From contig LR990046.1 of NCBI GenBank assembly GCA_905147135.1, positions 15,096,501-15,160,500 of the forward strand: 64,000 bases of DNA. The letters are read 5' to 3'. The translations under genes were made by a program, and so were the position numbers. Positions within the stretch are counted from its first letter, which is position 1; every line of letters begins with the position of its first letter. Below are positions 1 through 10,714 of this stretch, piece after piece. Origin of the DNA: Blastobasis lacticolella (Eukaryota; Arthropoda; Insecta; Lepidoptera; Blastobasidae). Below the pieces are notes generated by a model, which worked only from the letters and a program-made list of their open reading frames with translations, made no database searches and was not told where the DNA came from.

Positions 1-10
1 CTTCTAAGTA

Positions 11-204
11 TCGTGATGAAACCTGCACATTCAGGCGACTGAATGTGTAACCATTATCCAATCTGGTCAGGTTCCCCTGGCAGCGGGGTTACGGAGGTCA
101 GATGGTAGTCCCTCCACTGTAATTATCTGATCTTCTAAATCCTGGATCATGGTCAAGGCAGAAGCTGGGCCCTCGTGCGAGAGCACAACCGGGATATAAC
201 CCCA
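11..204 (+). mobile_element. tRNA-derived SINE (family A), body without head
   Basis: Starts tcgtgatgaaacctgcac and continues through ggtcaggttcccctgg, the cggaggtcagatgg block, ctggatcatggtcaagg and a gagagcacaaccggga end. The same string order recurs in at least seven other places. The tRNA-like head is absent here. Confidence 0.85.
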
Positions 205-2090
205 AGAGGATTATTTTATTTTATGTCAACCCTGTAAAGACCATTACTAGTCCTAAACGCGACCAAAGTGCGATATCTTGTGTTAGGTGATTGTAACCCA
301 CGCTATACAGAAAAAATCTTTTTTCTGTCTCTAAGAAGTCTAGACTGCAACCTAAATTGCCTACAATATGGCACAAAAGTGATCGTAAGCTCAATAGCCA
401 TATTCTAGAGCGCAAGGTCGCGAAACCGCGTGCCAACCGGCCGGGTAATGAAATAAAATCTCTACATAGAGCTCTACAGTGCGACAATAGAGTTCGCAGT
501 CAGGCGCTGCGGCCATTATTGGATATCTAGAGACACCGCGGACAAGTTGTCACGAACTGGCACAAGGGAGGTCTGTGGACAAAATGTAGAGCACTGTATT
601 TTAAATAATTTAGTTTGTTAATCATTATATATTTTTCGGGTATGAGCAATGTATGTAACAAATATAGGGGTTTGATGATTAGTCCCTTATCGCCTGGCTG
701 CGCTGCCATACGTCTTTAATTTTCAAAAAATATCGTGTCTCGAAACCTTTATCAATCGGTAGAGGACCCTCAGACTTTCCTGAAACGTAATAGTAAGAAT
801 ACTTAACACTTTGTTTACAATATTTTATTTCTACATAAGGTTATTTAATTCATAGCAATAGTAAGAAAGGTAATATTCGTACCTCCTGTGATTGGCCTGA
901 CGCATTTCGTTTGACCGAAAGGTCGGTGGAGTATGAGCTACTATTTCAGCTTTTCAAAAACATATATGATTGCACTGCATTTTTAACTTTAACATATATG
1001 TTTTGAATCATGCTCAGGGATTTTTATTTTAAAAAACTCCTTTGAATCCGTATACTTTTGCCAGACCACTTTTAATACTCGCGCGATGTTTCACATTTTG
1101 CGATGACAGAGAATACAGATGATTCCGTTTTGACTTTGCTAAACTTCGGTTGACTAACCTTTTGAATTCCTAATGAGTCGAAACCAGTCCCAAATGTTAT
1201 GAACTTTGATTCCGTAGTCGTGATTCATCTGTGTAACGGACTATTACCAACTGTGATATTATGTATAATTTTAATTTTGAGACAATATTTTATTTCTAAC
1301 CAATGAGGAAAATAACTTTGTACGGTTTTGCCCGAAAACAAGGCGGCAAAAATTCCGCAGTAGATGGTAAATACGGTGACTAGTTAAATAAATATTTAAC
1401 TTTTCCTATTATAAAACCATCAAAGTCACTGTGTGATTATATAGATTTAATAGGCGTAGGTTTAATACACAATAAAGCAGGCTCTCACGCCAGCCCTGCG
1501 AACCAAAGCGTGTATTTCCAAAATTATTTAATTTGCTATTGTTACCGAAACGATCTTGTTAGATGCTCGGGCAGCCATCTTTAAGGACTCCAGTAGATAA
1601 TAAATTGTTTTATATTAGTTGATTACTGCTATAATTAATACAAAAACGTTTTAATAATAACATTCTGCTAAGATGCTTTTGTTGTCGAACATGACTGTGG
1701 GAATCAGTGTCCTACCCGATGATGAATCGATGGAAACCGATTTCAAAATTCACTATAATATTAGTTAAGATTATTATTTAGGATTTCTTATGACTAAAAT
1801 ATGAAGCTTTAAAGAACAATCATTCGAGCCTCAGCACGATCAAAACAATTTGAACAATAATTGATCATTTGTGCAGGATTGGTAAGGATTTGAATCATAA
1901 CAAAAAAATCTAAAATTAGCTTCATCATCGCTCATCTGGCCTCGCAAACACAAAAATCACGGTATATGATGAGAACCACCTCTGAAACGTTTTAGTAAAG
2001 GTTAACTGACTTTAAAAGCCTGAGTAAACGTAGCCGAACGAACAATAATAACGTAATTTTGTTCATAAAATTTTACTCAGCACACTAAGG
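205..2090. other. Intergenic sequence without recognised features
   Basis: AT-rich sequence with only short accidental open frames (the longest is under 90 codons). No coding signal, RNA or clear repeat was recognised. Confidence 0.5.
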
Positions 2091-2276
2091 TTGTGGAATG
2101 AACTACCTGGAGAGGTTTTCCCTGGAGAGTACAACATGGAGTTCTTCAAGGAGGGGTTAAAAGGTTTTTACGGGGTCGGCAACGCGTGGGTATTGCAGAC
2201 GTCCATAGGCTACGGTGACTGCTTACCATCAGGCAGGCCGCAAGCTTGTTCGCCACCTTAGTGGTATATAAAAAAA
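2091..2276 (+). mobile_element. LINE 3' end with last codons of ORF2
   Basis: Reads LRLWNELPGEVFPGEYNMEF then FKEGLKGFYGVG and stops at a TAG. The WNELP and FK motif is the usual end of a jockey/CR1-type ORF2. The nucleotide tail tccataggctacggtgactgcttaccatcaggcaggccg is shared with a fragment at 50551-50641. Confidence 0.8.
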
Positions 2277-2357
2277 ATCTCAGGCTATGGAGAATCTCAA
2301 GAAGAGAGAACATTCTTTCTTCAAAGGCTAAATAAACATGATTGGACCATTAATACA

Positions 2358-2570
2358 GAGCCATCTAGCGACAAAGTAAGCAAAGCTTGTACTTTGGGTG
2401 TCAGAAAACTGATAAACTACTTAAATACTTTTTTAATATATATGCCATACCAATAATACCCGTAACAGAAATTAAAATTCATCATTTCTATTTCTGCCCG
2501 GCCGGGAATCGTACCCGAAAGCTCTGCGTGGCAGACCGGCATGTTAACGAACAGAACCACTCAGGTCGTC
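2358..2570 (-). mobile_element. tRNA-Gly-headed SINE (family B)
   Basis: On the minus strand: gacgacctgagtggttc head, a tRNA-like B box, atgatgaattttaatttctgttacgggt, and a tail ending in agatggc(gct). Homologous to five other copies in the window. Confidence 0.85.
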
Positions 2571-5063
2571 ACGATGATCAACAGTTCACCACGGCCATAG
2601 ACCGTGGCCGTGGCCAGGCAATACTATACCTGTAACAGCGAAACCTATATACCTATGTATATGATGCTTTTATCCCGGTCAAAGCGAATCAACTCGCTGG
2701 CGGAAGCTAGTAAACTATAAAACAGAGCTATCACTATCTAATACTTAAACCGCGCAGTCGTCCGTAACCAGTTTGACCGGCAATTGTATGCAGATTCCAT
2801 ACTGTGTCGTAACACAGCACAGCCCCGATCGGAATTGCCCAATATTGAACAGTGACTGCGACTTAGCGTGGTGAATCTCTGATCGCATTTAAATGCCATT
2901 TGTATGGGTGTATGGGTCTCAGGCTTGTAAAAGACCCTTAGTGTGGCCTTGCTTGAACGCTGACTTGGGTTTCAATATGAGTTGCCTTAATAGATTTGGT
3001 TTTACCATACGTAGGATGCTAACGCGATACGTCAATGCAAATCACGTGCCTCAGACTGTTTATCCTGTTCAAGACGAGTAATTCGATTTTGGAATATACC
3101 TAAATCATCAAGGTTTAGGTATATTCATCACGTACACGCACTTTTAAAACATTAGTGTTTATTGGGTAATAAATACGTAAATGTCATTCCTACTTAAAGG
3201 GGTCAGTCTCGGAGCTGCGCCAATCCTATTCCAAAAACACAAATATAGTAACCGTAATATTCTCTAGTGACATACTAAAGCTTACATTTAACCTCAGAAA
3301 AACGTGTGGAAACTTCAAAGTTCTAAAATCTATGTCAAATCTAATCAATTACATGCGTGTTAGTAAACGTGGTAGGTACCTTTTAAATTCTCTTTGTTAG
3401 ACCGGGAGCAATAGCTGTTAACAAAGGATGCTGGCACAACCTGCCTACGAGTATGTAATTATCGAAATTCGGCTACATAATGCAGGGCACAACCTTCATG
3501 GGTAATTAACAGACATAGTTGGAAGCTCGCTAATCATTGTGTTGCAACCGTTACGCGGACCTCTAGCTCTGCTAGTTGGCACAATTAAATTACGAGGTGT
3601 TGAATTCTGTGGAAAAGTGGACTCGTTCCCATCTGCCCCGTTGATGGGGCCGGGGCGGGTTACGGGGCGAATGGCACAGATGTGGTTGCATTTAATTTGT
3701 CTTCTTTACATTTTATTTAAATGAGTTTTAGTTTTAACTAGATCGGTAAAGTCGAAGGGCAACAGGAGTCAGTGTAGATGAAATCGCGGGCTGAATCTCG
3801 AATGCGTGTATAAAAATAAATCTTTGTTTAGATGTCTTTATTCACTTACTCGATAACAAGTCAATAATTTCGCATTAGCATACGTTAATGTAACCACAAA
3901 TGCATGGAAATCACGCGTATGACATTGCGTCGCTTGGCTTGGATGAAGTCACCACTAAGGTTAGAAATTAAAACAACACGGATGCTGTCTTTGTCGCTTT
4001 TTTGTCGTTCAATATTTGATTTTCGCACCGATCGAAGGATGGATCTGCGCATTTGTGAGCTTATTTTCACGATTCAAAACTTTGTTTACGCCATTATCGC
4101 TTGTAGAATTATTGAACTCCCCTGACATGCATTCTCTTCAGGCCACTACGATTAAGGAAACTCAGTACGAAACACTGAGATGGCCTAAAGGCCCCATACT
4201 GTTAGCAATATGCCTCTCTTGAACAATGTGGATATATTGAAGAGTGAATAAGTGGCGGCGTCTCCGTTATCTTAAATTTTTTAATACCCCTAAAGTGGCA
4301 AACAAGCTTACGGCTGTAGACGTTTAAATGATGGAGTTATATTTACGACCTCTCTACTGTTTTCTGACACCTTTTGGTACCAGAAAGTCGGTCCTATAAG
4401 ACGTTACACTCAAAATCTGTCTAATTATCTAGCTTCGGGCCTACAAACGTATGACGTGGGCGAGCAGCCTTAAGTGTAATGATGACAAATTAGGTAGGTA
4501 CCTTGTTCAGGTGAAAGTAAAGGTGTTCGTTACACAAACCTAATTAAGTGTGACCACATTCGAGGATGGCGTTATTGCGGGAGCGGTCGACCGTGGTGCT
4601 GTAATTGATGTAAACGGTTATGTCACAACTTCGTAAGTCCTACTAGGAGATAGTATGTGACAGTCTAGTACCACCTTTTCAAGAAACTTCATGCCGCCGG
4701 CCATACTATGTGATAGTCTTCTTGCAGCGGCCTTGAAGAAACAAGCTGGGCCGGCAACTTATTCGCGAGCAACTAATAATTTGTAGCCAATATTCGAAAG
4801 AATGAGAAAATAGAAATAAATAGAATAAATTATTGCTATATTTAGGATAGATGAACTTTACTTGAACTCAGTGTAGAAAAAAAAAATTCTTACTCACGTC
4901 GCACATGCTTAAATGGCGGTGTAATGAACTTACTCATCCATCAATAACTTATTTTATGAAGAGGACATAATAGGCTTAAAGCTACACAATCGATTTAATG
5001 ATGAATATTATGAATGATTATTGATTAAATGAAAGCGCTTTTAGAAGAACGAGCCCTGACTGA
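2571..5063. other. Intergenic sequence, little recognisable
   Basis: Contains a short perfect hairpin at 3093-3124 (aatatacctaaa/tttaggtatatt). Short open frames here have no family features. No gene was recognised. Confidence 0.5.
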
Positions 5064-5346
5064 CAGAGCGTCAGTGGTTATCGGGTAAAACTCGTGAGCG
5101 CAAGGTCCCAGGTTCGTATCCCAGTGACTATTTTTTCTGAGTTGTGTAAATTAATTGAACACTAAACTCGTAAAGCGAGGGAAAACATTGTAACAAAACC
5201 TGCATATTCCGACGACTGAATGTGTAACCATAATCCAATCAGATCAGGTTCCCTTGTTAACAGGGTCACGGAGGTCAGATGGCCTCATTGCAATTACCTG
5301 ATCTGCCAAATCCTCGATTATGGTCAAGGCGGACCCCGAGCCCTCG
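5064..5346 (+). mobile_element. tRNA-derived SINE (family A), diverged full-length copy
   Basis: Has a degenerate tRNA-like head (gcgtcagtggttatcggg ... ggttcgtatcccagtg), the ttctgagttgtgtaaattaattgaac linker and the body through gagccctcgcgca. Confidence 0.8.
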
Positions 5347-6324
5347 CGCAGTTTGTGTGTACCTATTGTGAAAAATTTACCAGTACCTAAACGTACGAAA
5401 TATAAGTGTCGATTTCATCAGTTTTTTTATTGCCGGCTGCCAAAGTAAATAGGCTGTAAATGGTATGCCCATTACTTAAGTACGATGTTGCCATACATTA
5501 CCACAATCTTGAATAAATAATTTATTGACAGAAGCAATTATTATGATCTAAATCTTTCGCAATTTTAAATATTAACCATTCAAATTACCATGACATTGCC
5601 GATCATTTCAAATTGATACGGCGTTTATTTTTTCCCAATAAGACTAATTACAATTTTCATCTTAACTGGCATACCTAGTCCAAACTTGTTGCCTTGAATT
5701 AAGATTAGTCTAGGTATTACACTAGATAAATTGGCCAAATTCGTTATAACCTTGACTAAGTGAATACTGGGTGTTATTAGGAAACTATCTAGGTATTTAC
5801 GGTCTAGGTGCCGTATAGCGGCTATAATACAGCGATTAAAGACGTCACTGCAACATTGAGAGAAGCTTTCACAGACTAATTACTATTAGAGGTTTCTTCG
5901 ACCTCTTCGTCACTTTCATCGGGTGAGTTGAGTTTCAAGCCTATGGATAATAAAAAAACATCATTCAACACTGTAGTACGAATGGCACCGCTATCCTCAG
6001 AAACCATGCTTGACCCCATCACAACGACGGTAGGTCGCTATTTAACCAACAAATAACGTGTGAACAAGACCTAGCATCTCCGTAACAACATTTTGACAGC
6101 TCACCGGTTCGAGCCGGTTATTCCGGCGAGGCGGGACCACGCGTTGCATTGCAAGACCGGCTTGCACTTTCACGCACCAACGCTCAGCTTGCAACTGATT
6201 AGTTCCGATGTGTTGCGGCAACATTCAATTATTCGTTGTTATCAGTTACATTGTTGCGTTGTAGGCAATTTTGGCTTTATTTTATGAAAGCCTGCAGCTG
6301 TCCAATTGGTTTTTGAAGCTTCTT
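5347..6324. other. Intergenic sequence without recognised features
   Basis: AT-rich; I found no coding, RNA or repeat signal beyond short open frames. Confidence 0.45.
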
Positions 6325-6640
6325 GTTCAGGCGTTTCGGCCAGGTCTGGTTTTGACCCGCGCCGCGCCTAACTTTACTATAGTTTTTACTATACTCTAGT
6401 AAATAATTAAAATTGCTAGTTTTCCTCAGGCGTATGAGCTGCAGTCTAAAATTCTATTTAAAAAAAAGTATATTTCTCGACTGTTCTAAAGCCATTTTCA
6501 AGGTTATTTTTAACTGAGGCCCCAAACGCCTGAGGAAAAATAAAAATATTAATGCATCTTGCGTTTCGGGCCAAACAATTTTAATGCATCTGGCGTTTCG
6601 GGCCGCGGGCCAAAACCGGACCGGTCCAACACGCCTGAAC
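6325..6640. mobile_element. MITE-like element with about 38-bp terminal inverted repeats
   Basis: The left end gttcaggcgtttcggcc ... ggttttgacccgcg matches the reverse complement of the right end (cgggccaaaaccgg ... acgcctgaac) with several mismatches. Inside, cctcaggcgt/acgcctgagg forms a second inverted pair. A gcatct(t/g)gcgtttcgggcc unit occurs twice. No open frame of note and no convincing target duplication. Confidence 0.65.
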
Positions 6641-7084
6641 ACTCAATAAATCATTATCATCATTATCTGAGCGGTCAATTCCGCCAATCCTGCCAGGGTC
6701 CGCTTTCTTGCTCTTTCTTCTCCACTTCTCTCAGTCTTTGACATTCTCACACCGACAGCAGTTGGATCTCGCAAAATAAATGTAGCTGCAAAATAAATAA
6801 AAATGGATGTTAGAAATAGTGACATCCTTGTCATGGAGGAATTGTTCCTGACGACCGACAATGTAACTAGAATAGAATAGAAAAGCATTTATTTGGTACT
6901 CCATGTACACACAACAACTTATGCCTAAACAATAAATATAAATAAAAACAACTTCATTTTACCAAAAAATACCACTTAGTACATAAGCTGTATGTGTGCG
7001 CTGCAGCAACACAAAAGGGCCATGGATCAGCACAGTGTTACCCAACTATGGCTGCTACTAACATAATTTAAAGATAGATTGATT
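6641..7084. other. Intergenic gap, possible LINE remnant
   Basis: The stretch around 6870-6960 (tagaatagaatagaaaagcatttattt) resembles the reverse complement of a LINE 3' UTR. The rest is unrecognised AT-rich sequence. Confidence 0.35.
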
Positions 7085-7430
7085 TAAGTTTAAGAGAGGT
7101 AGGGCATAGCGGGGTATCCCGTTCGAATTGGAGCCGCCCGACTGGGGAAGTGCCTCCACCTTACAGAATATCGCAGCTAAACAATACTCTTTTAAATAGT
7201 ATTGTGTTTCTGCCTGTGAGTAAGGTTTCCAGTGCTCCATGGGGTGGGAATTTGGGGAACCGTGGCTTTGGAGGGACATATGCCTTTTTGCTGCCAGAGT
7301 AACGTGTTATAGAGGTGTGCAACGTATTGGCGATACTCTCGGTGTTGCTAATGTCTATAGGCAGTGGTGACCACTTTCCATCAGGTGGCCCGCTCGCCTG
7401 TTTGCCTACCGAATGACATAAAAAAAAGTA
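7085..7430 (+). mobile_element. LINE 3' UTR fragment ending in A-rich tail
   Basis: The sequence ggtagggcatagcgggg ... ggggaagtgcctccaccttacag ... gtggtgaccactttccatcaggtggcccgc ... acataaaaaaaa has the layout of a common lepidopteran LINE tail. Its last about 100 bp are shared with 39555-39645, 53110-53222 (inverted) and 53450-53572. Confidence 0.7.
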
Positions 7431-7701
7431 TTTTTAAATAATTGCCTCGATAAAGAAAAAGTGCGTATTAACAGTAGAAATCAAGTAACAAAACTTTATA
7501 GGTATTGAATAGAATCGACACTTACTCTTATGCTGTTGGTTTTGAAAGCTGAATGAAACTAAATAATTTCAATACGTCACTGATTTCTACTGTTATGCTG
7601 CCAACAAAGTACCATCAAAACATCGTCGGTTCACAATCACGCAACACCTTCAATGTCTCGGTTTGGCGTGAAATTTATTAATTGTCTTCATCATACGAGT
7701 A

Positions 7702-8327
7702 TACAGGGTGAGCAATCTAAATGGGTCAGTGAGATTTCAAAATCTGTTCTTAGGAACCACGAGACCGATTTCAGAATTAAGAATCACTCAGGCACCTTTT
7801 TTTTTTAAATTAGACATGACAGGCATTTGACCGCCATCTCACATGTTGGTAAGTGACGATGCGAAGATGAAGCATGCCCGTCTTGGAACAGTATATTCAC
7901 TCCAGCCTTGAAGGCATCCAGATTATATTGATCAGGGAACACACTCGCAGGCAACGCGTTCCATTCCTTAGCCGTCCGTTCAAATTTAACTCTCAATAGC
8001 TTGTACTTTAATTAAATCATCCATTTAATGAATTGATAATATCTAATCTTTTATTGTAGGCATTTCTGTCGAAGGTGTCCCTAATAATCTACAGTATAGA
8101 TTCAGCACTAACAAGTACTGTAGTACAATAACTTTCGAAATTTTTACAAATTGCACCGGGTTAGATTTTTTGCTTTGTATGAGAGTTATAAAATGATTTA
8201 GGTGCAGTTATTCATTATCTAAAATCCGCCTCGTGGTTCCTAAGGAGCAGTAACATTACGTAGTTACTATCTCTTACAGTTTTATTCACCTCTCATTAAC
8301 CCTTTTAGATTAATCACCCTGTGTATA
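7702..8327. mobile_element. Inverted-repeat element (CAGGGTG ends) hosting a LINE insertion
   Basis: The left end tacagggtgagcaatctaaatgggtcagtgaga pairs with the right end tctcattaacccttttagattaatcaccctgtgta. An inner pair cttaggaaccacgag/cctcgtggttcctaag extends the symmetry. A LINE fragment at 7807-7996 sits between the arms. CAGGGTG ends with TA-like flanks suggest a Tc1/mariner-type MITE. Confidence 0.6.
7807..7996 (-). mobile_element. LINE ORF2 C-terminal fragment
   Basis: The minus-strand frame encodes RVKFERTAKEWNALPASVF then DQYNLDAFKAGVNILFQDGH and ends at a stop. This is the standard end of a jockey/CR1-like ORF2. A homologous, longer fragment lies at 63055-63560. Confidence 0.8.
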
Positions 8328-10577
8328 CCTCCCAGTACCTACACAAGATTCAACCTTCGTGCTTCTTTCGAACGTTGCACCTCGTGCATTGCGGGAACAT
8401 CGCTCTAACTATAACCGATCGTAATTTTTTACGCGGATTACTTGTCAATAACAGATAAATGTGTCAAGAACAGTTACGTCGGCTGATGGGCAAAAAACGC
8501 GGCGCTTTTAACTCGATCGTGAAAAAGTAATCGATAACAATGGGTTACGCACTATAACGCAACTTAACTAGTTAAGTACTAGTCGATTGATCGATGTAAT
8601 TTGATTTGCGAAATTAAACGCTATCTTTAAAATATGATATGGGGGGAGGCAATCACTTATATGCTTATGTCATCGCATTCCCTAAGTTGTTTAGCTATAT
8701 TATACCTTCTAATTGTCAAGCAAGCAAGCTCCCCTTTGAAATGCAGTCCGTCCAGTAGCACCAGACCAATGTGTTCACCGGCAGCCAGCCTTTCACAACC
8801 GCGTGGTTGACATTCCTTTAACGAATCGCTAAGGCGTGGTGGAATTAGCACGAGATAAATCATCGATTAGCACGCCGGTGTGGTGTTGCCGACAATTGTA
8901 TTGCAAATCTTGTCTGGGCAATATAATGGTTGTATTCAGTGAAGAATTTATATCGAACTAGTTGAGTTCTAATTGTTACAACCTGTATAGTACTTACATG
9001 TAGTTACAGCTCCATATTCTATTTTATACATCATATGATAACTGCGAAAGTTTGTAGAAATATTTGCTAATTCGTTACGCAAAAGCTACTGCACGAATTT
9101 CAATGAAATTTGTCCGTAATATAGCTTATAGAAAAGATAGCACTTAAGCTATAATTTATCCAAAAATATAATGTGGTTCCCGCGTGTACGGGTCCGCAAC
9201 GTAATGACCGAATTTTACGTGTCAAAAGATACTGTATATGAAGGTGTCATTGTTTGTGTGTGTAGATAATTTATAAAGACATAGAGAAATGAAGTTTTAT
9301 TTAACCCCATAAAACAAACAAATGTAGAACAATAAATCAATCCAAAGTAATCACTTACTGTAATAAATTAAGTCCCAATCTTAAACAATAATTCATAACC
9401 TACAACACTTACATCTGTCTCCTAGGAGAAGTCTATCACAACAACAGTAGGCACACAGGCCGACACGCTTATTTCGTAATGTCCTTAACAAACAATGTGA
9501 ATGTCAAGTAATGACTAAGTGTGTGAATGGCTGAGTGAGTATTGGAACTTGGTAAACTGTTGGCCGTTGAACCACTGCGGCCATGCGCATGCGGCTGCGG
9601 CTTTTCTCTGAATGATCGACGCCATACGCGCTCGTGATTGTATTCTTTTAGCATGAAATCATTGATGTATGATGAAAATATTTATCTACAGGCTGTTTTG
9701 CTGTTTTGGTTGTTAAATGTTTCGACTGTTTGGACAGCGGTTGTTTATGGTGTTTTCAGTTTGCTGATTTTTTTATTTTGTACTTTGATAGAAGATACAT
9801 ATATCCAAACTTGTTTACAATCTTTATTTTTAGTCAACTACATCCCTACGAGATTATAAGACTGTAGATAGATCGATGTAACAGGGCCGTTTCCGCAGTC
9901 TGACGAACTCGCGCCTATTTTGCGTGGATGTGATGTTGATGATAAGACTGTAGTAGGTCTACAACTTTTTTAGCTTATAGCCTAGATTATAAGCACCTAG
10001 TTATGTACCTTAGCTTATAATCGTGTGTTACCGACCTTGTAAAATCGTTTCACCCTTGTATTTTCCACACAGATCAATCAATAACCGTAGTCTGATAACG
10101 TTCCTTATTATCGCCAATCAAGCATATAGTCTACCTTGTGAGATATCTGAAGACAGTACGAACATTAATGTATGATGTTAATGATCCGGTGAATTCGAGC
10201 AACGTTAATAAAAGACACATCCTATAGCCACTTCGGAGACATCAATATTATTGTTTACGTCGTTGTTGGGCCTGAAAGACGAGTGAAGCGCCCGCGCGTC
10301 AGTCCGTATCAAGAAGTTAGCTTACGCTTACTTTGGCACCATTCTTTGCGGTTATTTCGGCCAGTGTCAATCAAATAAAAAAAAACAATCTTTGAAAATC
10401 AATTGAAAAAAGAACGCTATTCAAACCACCGTTCTAAAGAGACGTTCGAAAAAAGCTAAGGTTCCAAATTCAAATCGCTCTCTTTCCGCGTGTGGTTTCG
10501 ACAGACTATGATGTAGCACGGTATAAAGACTCCTTCTTTTTTGTGAATGTGGATTGAACAGTTTTAAAAAAATAAAA
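8328..10577. other. Intergenic region and 5' flank of the SEA/EGF gene
   Basis: Mostly unrecognised AT-rich sequence. Around 9050-9220 lies a weak copy of a dispersed repeat (gtgtacgggtccgcaacgtaatgac) also seen near 27110-27180. The last 300 bp before 10578 should contain promoter and 5' leader. Confidence 0.45.
10519..10530 (+). promoter_or_regulatory. Possible TATA element upstream of the SEA/EGF gene
   Basis: gcacggtataaagac lies about 55 bp before the ATG at 10578 in otherwise non-repetitive sequence. The spacing would give a leader of only about 25-30 nt. A more distal start near the tcagt at 10297-10301 is also possible. No transcript evidence is available, so this is only a candidate. 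Confidence 0.25.
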
Positions 10578-10714
10578 ATGCCTGGTGGCGGGAACTTAGT
10601 GCGGAGTCCGCGGTACGTGAAAGCGCCGCGGACTCCCCGGTCTGCCCACGCTCGCTACTACTACACCAGGTCGTTGGTGCTGGACGTGCCGAAAAGGTGT
10701 AATGCACCGTTCAG
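10578..10714 (+). CDS. Coding exon 1 of the SEA/EGF membrane protein
   Basis: ATG at 10578 opens a GC-rich frame beginning [17 protein letters not shown] and ending at a consensus donor (TTCAG|gtgaga). It ends with two bases of a codon. The acceptor at 17152 completes it as AG|A and continues in frame into the open frame containing the downstream ATG at 17175. The GC-rich, stop-free sequence stands out sharply from the AT-rich flanks. The A-run just upstream of the ATG fits an insect start context. The alternative, translation from ATG 17175 only, would leave this exon unexplained. Confidence 0.72.
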
